Shown here: positions 57,448 through 64,000 of the stretch, in pieces
Layout of the letters: every line of letters begins with the position of its first letter
Numbering within the stretch: position 1 is the first letter of the stretch
DNA from: Chromatiales bacterium
GTDB taxonomy: Bacteria > Pseudomonadota > Gammaproteobacteria > UBA6429 > Thiohalophilaceae
Assembly: GCA_027032075.1 (NCBI GenBank)
Contig: JALVOC010000006.1
Location: forward strand, 1 to 64,000
Length of the DNA: 64,000 bases
Direction: 5' to 3'
Position numbers and translations under genes: made by a program
Notes under the pieces: generated by a model
Seen by the model: the letters and a program-made list of their open reading frames with translations, nothing else
The model's database searches: none
Told to the model about the DNA's origin: nothing

Positions 57448-58731
57448 TCACGTTGTCTGCAGGATCCCCTGCTCCCCTTCGAGCCGGGCAATGATTACCG
57501 CTCCGACCGAATCACTGAAGACATTGACCGAGGTACGAAACATATCGAGGATGCGATCGACGGCCAGGATCAGTCCCAATGCTTCCAGTGGCAGACCGAT
57601 GGTGCCCAGAATAATGGTTATCGCGACCAGGCTGGCAGCCGGAATTCCCGCCACGCCAATGGAAGTCAACAGCGCGACCAGCACAATGGTAAACTGGGTA
57701 ACCAGGCCGAGTTCAAGCCCGTAGGCCTGCGCAATGAACATCGCGGCCACACACTCGTAAAGTGCGGTACCGTCCATATTGACGGTTGCGCCCAGAGGCA
57801 GAACAAAACTGCTGGTGCGATTGGAGACCCCGGCGTTTTTTTCCACGCACTCAATCGTCAGGGGCAGGGTTGCGGAGGACGAGGCGGTGGAAAACGCGGT
57901 CAGCATCGCCGGCGCCATGGCAGAGTACTGCCGCCAGGGATTCACCCGGGCGATAAAGCGTAACAACAGCGGTAAACTGATGAGGACATGTGTTGCCAAA
58001 GCCAACAGCACGGTGATAAAAAACATGCCCAGGGAAGAAGCCAGTTCGCCCAGTTGTTCCGGTTTGATGCCTGCAATCACTTTTGCCACCAGACCGAAAA
58101 CACCAAGCGGGGCAAATTTCATCACGAAGTCGGTGATTTTCATCATGGTGTGATAGATACCCTGCCAGAACACATGCTGGTTGTCCGCCATTGCTTTGGG
58201 GATGCGTGTCATGAAATAGCCAAACAACAGGCTGAAGAAAATCAGCCCGAGCATCTGACCATTGGCCGCCGCCTGCACGATATTGGGCGGCACCATGCTG
58301 AGAAAAACATCGGCGATATCCCCTGCACCGTGATCACCGACTTTTTCCGCCGCAATCAGCGCCTGTTCGGCGTTCAATCCCAAAAACTCCTTGGCAGGCC
58401 GGCCATCGACAATTCCCGGCGCGAACAAATTGACGAATAACAAACCGGTGAGTATCGACACCAAACTGGTGGTGAAATAATACAGGATGGTCTTTCCGCC
58501 CAGGCGCCCCAACCCCTGGGTACCTCCCACACCGGCAATACCGACAATAATGGAGGAAATGATCAGTGGAACGATGATCATTTTCAAAGCATTGAGAAAC
58601 AGGGTACCGATAAAGTTAAAAACATCGTAGTAACGGATACCAAACAGAGCGTGTTCCGTCCCCGCCAGGGCACCAAGCAATACGGCGAATGCCAACGCGA
58701 TGAGGATCTGCCAATGAAGTTTTAACCTGAA
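57448..58731 (-). CDS. Dicarboxylate/glutamate:cation symporter (SDF/DAACS family)
   Basis: 427 residues. Serine-rich reentrant loop (STASSSATLPLTIECVEKN), FVLPLGATVNMDGTALYE and the C-terminal AVDRILDMFRTSVNVFSD identify the GltP/DctA fold. It imports C4-dicarboxylates or acidic amino acids with Na+ or H+; which one is not decidable. A GTG at 58731 is the likely start, since AGGAGG lies five bases in front. The gap 58732-58958 shows no gene. Confidence 0.92.
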   Translation of the reverse strand, partial: FRLKLHWQILIALAFAVLLGALAGTEHALFGIRYYDVFNFIGTLFLNALKMIIVPLIISSIIVGIAGVGGTQGLGRLGGKTILYYFTTSLVSILTGLLFVNLFAPGIVDGRPAKEFLGLNAEQALIAAEKVGDHGAGDIADVFLSMVPPNIVQAAANGQMLGLIFFSLLFGYFMTRIPKAMADNQHVFWQGIYHTMMKITDFVMKFAPLGVFGLVAKVIAGIKPEQLGELASSLGMFFITVLLALATHVLISLPLLLRFIARVNPWRQYSAMAPAMLTAFSTASSSATLPLTIECVEKNAGVSNRTSSFVLPLGATVNMDGTALYECVAAMFIAQAYGLELGLVTQFTIVLVALLTSIGVAGIPAASLVAITIILGTIGLPLEALGLILAVDRILDMFRTSVNVFSDSVGAVIIARLEGEQGILQTT

Positions 58732-58958
58732 CACGCACCCTCCTGGGTTATGGGCAATCAACCCTGTCTGTCACGGGAACTGGAAAAATCAGAAAGTATT
58801 TCCTGTAAAAAGGTTTTTGCTTGCCGCCATGACTGTATAGCATCGATCCTGCCTTTGGGAGATCCCGTCAGCAGCGACCGCCTGTTGTTTGACCATGCGG
58901 TAACCGTATCACGCACATCATGGCAGTGCAGCCGTCAACCACATCCCTGGGGGTTTCG

Positions 58959-60881
58959 TTATTCTTCTGTGGTGAGATCCAGGTTGCGTGTAATGGTTGC
59001 CTTGCTGGCCAGATACTTCATGAATGCGCTGTATTCCAGCTCACCGTAACGGCTTTCCAGCTGTTTTTTCTCTGCTTTCAAGCTGGCGGGATCGGAGCCA
59101 GGCTCACCCGGCTTGACCTCATAGAGGGCCGCAACCGCGGCATCACCATTTGCCAGTGTCAAGGTGGTGAATACCGGTTTGCCCTCCTGTGGTCTGGGCA
59201 TTTCGAAAACCGTCTTGCGCAGAACATTATCCAGTTTTTCATCTTTTTCGGGTTTGCGGCCGATAAAACCAACCAGTTGCCACTTTCGTTTATAGGCACG
59301 GGCAACTTCAGCAGGCGCTTTGCCTGCCTGCATCTGCTTGATGGCAGCTGCAGCGTCTTCATTGGCCTGTTTGCGCGCTTTCTCATCCTTCAACTGGGTG
59401 ACAATCAGCTCCCGCACATCCTTGAGGTCCAACTGGCTGGCAGGCTGATGCTTGCGCAAACGCATGACCACCACGTCGGTTTCCGATAATTCCACCAGTT
59501 CGCTGTTACGGTTCTGCTTCAGCACTTCATCGCTGAAGGCGGCTGCTACCAGATTTTGATTACTGAACAAACCGGAGGTGCCCGTGCGCGCAAACAATGG
59601 TGACTGTTTTATTTCCAGGCCCAGTTCTTCCGCAACGGGTGTCAGCGAGTCGGGAATCTCATAACTGAGGTTGTTGAGTTTTTCGATGTCTTCATAAAAA
59701 TGCTTCTCCGCCTGCTCCTGCTGCATTTCCTTGCGGATTTGTTCTTTGACCTCGGCAAGCGGCCTGAGCTTTGCCTTTTCAATGGCATCGACCCTGATCA
59801 GATGATAACCAAAACGGCTGCGCACCGGTTTGCTGATCTCACCCTTTTTCAGGCTGAAGGCAGCCTCTTCGAATGTCTTGTCCATCATCCCCCGGCTGAT
59901 CATTCCGAGATCCCCGCCCTGCGCGGCGGAACCCGGATCCATGGACTCGGCTTTTGCCAGGCTCGCAAAATCTTCACCTGCTGCGAGACGTGCCGCAATA
60001 TCCTCGATTTTGGCGCGCGCGGTTGCATCGTCCATATCATTGTCCACTGTAATCAGGATATGCCGCACCCTGCGCCGATCCTCACCGATTTTATAGTTAT
60101 CCTTGTGCCGCTGGTAAAATTCCTCGATTTCCTTGTCACTGATTTCAATCTGCTTCGCCATGTCCTCGAGCTTCAGCTCTACATAATCCACGCTGACTTT
60201 TTCGGGTGTCTTGAATTCATTGCCGTGTTGCTCGTAGTAAGCCTGGATCTCTTCCTCGCTGATTTCGATATTTTTCAGATAATATTTCAACGGCAAGGTG
60301 AAATAACCGATTTTTCGTTGCTGGTTTTGCAATTGCTGGATATAGGCGAATTCCTGCTCGGTAACAAAGGCGGAACGCTTCAAACCGTTTTGCAGATGTT
60401 CATCGGCAATGTCGCGGGCAAGCTGGTATTCGAATGTTTCCGGCCGCATCCGCTGGCTGGTCAATATCTGGCGATAACGGCCGGTGGAGAACTCGCCGCT
60501 ATCATCCTGAAAGACGGGCATGCTCTGGATGGTCGATGCAATCTGCTGCGGCGCAACATAAAAACCGCCTTCTTCCAGTTCCTGGTTCAGCAGTTCCCGC
60601 TGGATCAGCCCTTCCAGTACCCGTTGCTTCATGGCTTTTTCGTCGAACATGCCGGGGCGATAGTTTTTGCCGAGCATCTGCTGCAAGCGTTGTTGCATAT
60701 TCTGGTATTCGCGCAGAAAATCCGTTTCGGTGATTTCCACACCGTTGACAGTGGCGACGATGGCTTTGGAGGCGCCTGACAAATAGCTGCTCAGGCCGAA
60801 CAGCGCAAACGTGATGATGATCAGACCGACGATGGTCCAGACAATGATACCTTGTGCGCGATCGCGGATTAGCTGCAACAT
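58959..60881 (-). CDS. ppiD: Periplasmic folding chaperone PpiD (membrane-anchored parvulin)
   Basis: 640 residues from ATG 60881. One N-terminal TM ([19 protein letters not shown]), a SurA_N-like domain, and a parvulin domain ([47 protein letters not shown]), then a long C-terminal part. It works at the SecYEG exit on newly exported proteins. The lon-hupB-ppiD order matches E. coli, here with two tRNA genes between hupB and ppiD. Confidence 0.94.
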   Translation of the reverse strand: MLQLIRDRAQGIIVWTIVGLIIITFALFGLSSYLSGASKAIVATVNGVEITETDFLREYQNMQQRLQQMLGKNYRPGMFDEKAMKQRVLEGLIQRELLNQELEEGGFYVAPQQIASTIQSMPVFQDDSGEFSTGRYRQILTSQRMRPETFEYQLARDIADEHLQNGLKRSAFVTEQEFAYIQQLQNQQRKIGYFTLPLKYYLKNIEISEEEIQAYYEQHGNEFKTPEKVSVDYVELKLEDMAKQIEISDKEIEEFYQRHKDNYKIGEDRRRVRHILITVDNDMDDATARAKIEDIAARLAAGEDFASLAKAESMDPGSAAQGGDLGMISRGMMDKTFEEAAFSLKKGEISKPVRSRFGYHLIRVDAIEKAKLRPLAEVKEQIRKEMQQEQAEKHFYEDIEKLNNLSYEIPDSLTPVAEELGLEIKQSPLFARTGTSGLFSNQNLVAAAFSDEVLKQNRNSELVELSETDVVVMRLRKHQPASQLDLKDVRELIVTQLKDEKARKQANEDAAAAIKQMQAGKAPAEVARAYKRKWQLVGFIGRKPEKDEKLDNVLRKTVFEMPRPQEGKPVFTTLTLANGDAAVAALYEVKPGEPGSDPASLKAEKKQLESRYGELEYSAFMKYLASKATITRNLDLTTEE

Positions 60882-60914
60882 GGTGGTTTTGTGGCTATGT
60901 TCTTTGTTTGCTTG

Positions 60915-60949
60915 AAAAAAAAGGGCGTGCATTTCATTGCACGCCCTTT
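60915..60949 (-). terminator. Terminator of the tRNA-Val/tRNA-Asp transcript
   Basis: Minus-strand stem AAGGGCGTGC / GCACGCCCTT (8-base loop) followed by about eight T, directly downstream of tRNA-Asp. It overlaps the upstream region of ppiD. Confidence 0.85.
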
Positions 60950-60956
60950 GCTTTTG

Positions 60957-61033
60957 TGGCGGACCGGACGGGACTCGAACCCGCGACCTCCGGCGTGACA
61001 GGCCGGCATTCTAACCAGCTGAACTACCGGTCC
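60957..61033 (-). tRNA. tRNA-Asp (anticodon GTC)
   Basis: Acceptor GGACCGG pairs with CCGGTCC, anticodon loop CTGTCAC giving GTC, T-loop GTTCGAGTC, CCA encoded; 77 bases. It is the substrate of GluQ after queuosine modification. Confidence 0.97.
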
Positions 61034-61038
61034 ACGAC

Positions 61039-61114
61039 TGGTGGGTGCTGAGGGGATCGAACCCCCGACCCTCGCCTTGTAAGGGCGATGCTCTCCCAGC
61101 TGAGCTAAGCACCC
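61039..61114 (-). tRNA. tRNA-Val (anticodon TAC)
   Basis: Acceptor GGGTGCT pairs with AGCACCC, D arm AGCTCAGCTGGGAGAGC, anticodon loop CTTACAA giving TAC, T-loop GTTCGATCC, CCA encoded; 76 bases. Five bases separate it from tRNA-Asp. Confidence 0.97.
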
Positions 61115-61130
61115 CTGTGTCGAAGGCGCG

Positions 61131-61403
61131 CTAGTTTACGGCATCTTTAAGCGCTTTACCAGCCTTAAATGACGGAACTTTTGCCGCCGGAATATCAATC
61201 GCCTCGCCCGTGCGCGGATTCCGACCCGTGCGGGCGGCGCGGTTCTTCACAGAAAACGTGCCAAAGCCGACCAGGGCGACGGTTTCACCTTTTGCCAGCG
61301 TGTCTGTAATGCTTCCCAGTACGGTATCAACGGCCCGGGTTGCCGCTGCCTTGGAAATATCGGCACCTTCTGCAACGGCATCAATCAATTCGGTTTTATT
61401 CAC
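61131..61403 (-). CDS. hupB: DNA-binding protein HU (HupB-type)
   Basis: 90 residues, the classic histone-like HU subunit: [20 protein letters not shown], the beta-arm [20 protein letters not shown] and the C-terminal [14 protein letters not shown]. The start is GTG at 61403 with AGGGGGAT in front. It lies between lon and the tRNA genes. Confidence 0.96.
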   Translation of the reverse strand: MNKTELIDAVAEGADISKAAATRAVDTVLGSITDTLAKGETVALVGFGTFSVKNRAARTGRNPRTGEAIDIPAAKVPSFKAGKALKDAVN

Positions 61404-61429
61404 GGAAATCCCCCTAGTCTTATTGTTCA

Positions 61430-61457
61430 AAAAAACACCGCCAGTCATTCTGGCGGT
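61430..61457 (-). terminator. Terminator-like hairpin in the hupB leader
   Basis: Minus-strand ACCGCCAG-AATGA-CTGGCGGT then G and seven T, ending about 27 bases before the hupB GTG and downstream of a good promoter. It could end lon transcripts or attenuate hupB. Confidence 0.75.
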
Positions 61458-61483
61458 TATACTGAAAATCGTGATGTTGCGAT

Positions 61484-61513
61484 TTTATACCAATTGGCAA
61501 GCTGCCAGGTCAA
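61484..61513 (-). promoter_or_regulatory. Sigma-70 promoter of hupB
   Basis: Minus-strand TTGACC (61513-61508), 18-base spacer, TATAAA (61489-61484). The predicted transcript start is about 74 bases upstream of hupB. A separate 10-bp stem, ATGCCGATCA / TGATCGGCAT, lies just after the lon stop. Confidence 0.65.
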
Positions 61514-61571
61514 GGAACAGATGCCGATCACCGTAAAAAGGTTGATCGGCATAGAACTAACTATTTATTTC

Positions 61572-63989
61572 TTAATGTGTTCTGACCGAGTTGGTTTCTT
61601 CAGGCGTCTGGTTCTTGGACGGCTTTACCACTTCGTTCGAAGTCGTTTCCGGCAAGGGCTCGGGCATGCGCGTCAAGGCAACCTCAAAGACCTCATCGAT
61701 CCATTTGACCGGACGTATGTCGAGGTTTTCCTTGATGTTTTCCGGGATCTCGGCCAGATCGCGCGTATTCTCATCGGGAATGAGCACCGTCTTGATCCCC
61801 CCGCGGTGGGCTGCCAGAAGTTTTTCCTTCAGGCCACCGATGGGTAAAACTTCGCCACGCAGGGTGATTTCCCCGGTCATGGCGACATCCGCACGCACCG
61901 GAATATTGGTGAGCGCAGAAACCAGAGCGGTGCACATGCCGATACCGGCACTTGGGCCATCCTTGGGGATCGCGCCTTCCGGCACATGCACATGGATGTC
62001 GTTTTTCTCGAAAGTTTCCGCATCAATGCCCAACCTGTCAGCACGACTGCGGACGACGGTCATGGCGGCCTGGATGGACTCTTTCATCACGTCACCCAGC
62101 TGGCCGGTAACGCTGTGTTTGCCTTTACCCGGCATGACCGCGGTTTCAATGGTCAATAATTCACCACCCACCTCGGTCCAGGCCAGGCCCGTGACCTGAC
62201 CCACCTGATCATGCTCTTCGGCAAGTCCGAAACGGAAACGTTTTACGCCCAGGTATTTCTCCAGGTTGTCCGACGTCACCTCGATACTGCTGATGCCCTT
62301 TTCCAGCAGGATTTCCTTTACCGCCTTGCGGCAGATCTTGGCGATTTCCCGCTCCAGGTTACGCACCCCGGCTTCCCGGGTGTAGTAACGAATGATGTCA
62401 CGGATGGCATCCTCGCTGATACTGAGCTCACCCTCTTTCAGACCGTTGCTCTTGAACTGCTTCTTAATCAAATAGCGCATGGCGATATTGACTTTCTCAT
62501 CCTCGGTATAACCCGAAAGACGGATTACCTCCATGCGATCCAGCAACGGCCCGGGTATATTCATGGTGTTGGAGGTTGCAACAAACATGACCTCGGACAA
62601 ATCGTAGTCAACTTCCAGGTAGTGGTCGTTGAAGGTGTGGTTCTGCTCCGGATCAAGCACCTCGAGCAGCGCCGAGGCCGGATCACCACGGAAATCCATC
62701 GCCATTTTGTCGATTTCGTCGAGCAGAAACAGCGGATTACGTGTGCCGATTTTACTCAGGTTCTGGATGATCTTGCCCGGCATGGAGCCGATATAGGTCC
62801 GGCGGTGACCCCGGATCTCCGCTTCATCACGAACTCCGCCCAGCGCCATACGGATGAACTTGCGGTTGGTGGCACGCGCAATGGATTTACCCACTGAGGT
62901 TTTACCCACACCGGGCGGGCCCACCAGACAGAGGATCGGCCCTTTCATTTTCTTCATGCGCTGCTGCACGGCCAGATATTCGAGAATGCGCTCTTTGACT
63001 TTTTCCAGACCGTAATGATCCTCTTCCAGCACCTGTTCGGCGCGGGCCAGATCAATACGGACTTTGGAGCGTTTTTTCCACGGCACACCCACCAGCCAGT
63101 CCAGGTAGTTACGCACCACGGTGGCTTCTGCGGACATGGGTGACATCATTTTCAGTTTGCCCAGTTCGGCCTTGGCCTTGGCCTTGGCTTCCTTGGACAT
63201 ACCTGCGGCTTCAATTTTCTTTTCCAGCTCTTCCAGCTCATTGGGGACTTCATCCATATCCCCAAGCTCTTTCTGAATGGCCTTCATTTGCTCATTCAGA
63301 TAATATTCCCGCTGGCTTTTCTCCATCTGCCGTTTGACGCGACCGCGGATCCGTTTTTCCACCTGCAGCAGGTCGATTTCCGACTCCATCAGTGCCATCA
63401 GATGTTCCAGGCGTTCACGCAGGTCGATATGCTCCAGAATGGTCTGTTTTTCCTCAATCTTGAGCGACATATGGGCTGCGATGGTGTCCACCAGGCGGCT
63501 CGGCTCTTCGATGCTTGAGAGGGAGGAAAGGATCTCCGGCGGGATCTTTTTATTGAGTTTGACGTACTGGTCAAACTGGTTGGTGAGGGAGCGCACCAGT
63601 ACTTCGGATTCGCGCTCGTCAATGGATTCTTCCTCATACTGCTTTATCTGCGCGGTGAAATAGTCATCGGTGCCCAGGTAAGTCACCACACGACCACGGC
63701 TGTTACCCTCGACCAATACCTTGACCGTACCGTCGGGTAATTTGAGCAGTTGCAGGATGCTGGAGATCGTACCGATGCGGTACAGATCATCCGTAGTGGG
63801 ATCATCATCGGAGGCGCTCTTCTGCGCCACCAGGAGGATTTGTTTATCGTTCTCCATCGCCGCTTCCAGTGCCTTGATGGATTTTTCCCGGCCGACGAAC
63901 AGCGGGATCACCATGTGCGGATAGACCACTACATCACGCAGTGGCAACACAGGAATGGCGGAAAGTTGTTCTTCAATCAATTCTGACAT
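61572..63989 (-). CDS. lon: ATP-dependent protease Lon
   Basis: AAA+ serine protease that degrades misfolded and regulatory proteins. 805 residues, complete: N-domain ([20 protein letters not shown]), Walker [16 protein letters not shown], Walker [11 protein letters not shown], sensor and arginine-finger region, protease domain with catalytic Ser in [10 protein letters not shown] and the Lys further on ([17 protein letters not shown]). ATG 63989 follows AGAGATAAG. Upstream genes lie beyond the window (clpX in E. coli). Confidence 0.97.
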   Translation of the reverse strand: MSELIEEQLSAIPVLPLRDVVVYPHMVIPLFVGREKSIKALEAAMENDKQILLVAQKSASDDDPTTDDLYRIGTISSILQLLKLPDGTVKVLVEGNSRGRVVTYLGTDDYFTAQIKQYEEESIDERESEVLVRSLTNQFDQYVKLNKKIPPEILSSLSSIEEPSRLVDTIAAHMSLKIEEKQTILEHIDLRERLEHLMALMESEIDLLQVEKRIRGRVKRQMEKSQREYYLNEQMKAIQKELGDMDEVPNELEELEKKIEAAGMSKEAKAKAKAELGKLKMMSPMSAEATVVRNYLDWLVGVPWKKRSKVRIDLARAEQVLEEDHYGLEKVKERILEYLAVQQRMKKMKGPILCLVGPPGVGKTSVGKSIARATNRKFIRMALGGVRDEAEIRGHRRTYIGSMPGKIIQNLSKIGTRNPLFLLDEIDKMAMDFRGDPASALLEVLDPEQNHTFNDHYLEVDYDLSEVMFVATSNTMNIPGPLLDRMEVIRLSGYTEDEKVNIAMRYLIKKQFKSNGLKEGELSISEDAIRDIIRYYTREAGVRNLEREIAKICRKAVKEILLEKGISSIEVTSDNLEKYLGVKRFRFGLAEEHDQVGQVTGLAWTEVGGELLTIETAVMPGKGKHSVTGQLGDVMKESIQAAMTVVRSRADRLGIDAETFEKNDIHVHVPEGAIPKDGPSAGIGMCTALVSALTNIPVRADVAMTGEITLRGEVLPIGGLKEKLLAAHRGGIKTVLIPDENTRDLAEIPENIKENLDIRPVKWIDEVFEVALTRMPEPLPETTSNEVVKPSKNQTPEETNSVRTH

Positions 63990-64000
63990 CTTATCTCTCG

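Overview
The window comes from the chromosome of a motile, Gram-negative gammaproteobacterium of the Chromatiales/sulfur-oxidiser type. Several things point there: the SMC-ScpAB condensin rather than MukBEF; a ZipA-LigA pair; the trpS-scpA-scpB-rluB order; DUF3579; the MipA/OmpV, MltD and YqgE families; and blocks of synteny shared with Escherichia coli (rnm-yciO-rluB, yciB-yciI, dksA-gluQ, mltD-yafS-rnhA-dnaQ, lon-hupB-ppiD). A CbbY-like phosphatase and a D-ribulokinase-like enzyme would suit an autotroph, but this is only inference. No prophage, integron or CRISPR array is visible.

Region 1-7.0 kb is a chemosensory operon on the minus strand. Its order is DUF4388-like response regulator, CheB-like protein, methyl-accepting protein, CheW, CheY and CheA (cut by the window edge), with a near-perfect sigma-28 promoter in front. 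It is unusual in three ways. The receptor has a periplasmic CxxCH heme motif. The CheB-like protein has lost its catalytic Ser and His. CheA carries two Hpt domains sharing a 127-bp identical segment, with a degenerate Hpt-like domain between them.

7.4-17 kb holds a sulfotransferase-like gene, rluB, scpB, scpA and trpS, then yciO with the PHP nuclease rnm, and divergently an unknown gene, yciB, yciI and a periplasmic parvulin; cheX follows. 17-24 kb is ligA, zipA and smc. 24-33 kb carries queF, an FGGY kinase, cysZ, an aminotransferase, a CbbY-like phosphatase, dksA with a histone H1-like tail, DUF3579, a nitroreductase, gluQ and a PilZ flagellar-brake protein. 33-39 kb carries a SulP transporter, tRNA-Glu, tRNA-Ala, glnS and gltX. 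39-48 kb carries crp, dnaQ, rnhA, a methyltransferase, mltD, a DUF3330 protein, a DUF4382 lipoprotein, a MipA/OmpV porin-like protein and an unknown gene. 48-56 kb is a YqgE-family protein with a signal-like N-terminus and a Yej-type peptide ABC importer. 56-64 kb is fabI, a K+ channel, a dicarboxylate/glutamate symporter, ppiD, tRNA-Asp, tRNA-Val, hupB and lon.

The most unexpected non-coding content is a family of short terminal-inverted-repeat elements scattered between genes (at 12.1, 32.3, 37.4, 39.0 and 53.4 kb), plus an element with different ends at 7.2 kb. Three of these (7.2, 12.2 and 39.0 kb) contain the same structured core: a long palindrome with a sequence specific to each copy, enclosing a small hairpin with a GGGA-type loop and a conserved box. 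These elements sit in promoter regions, inside an operon, and even supply the stop codon of gltX.
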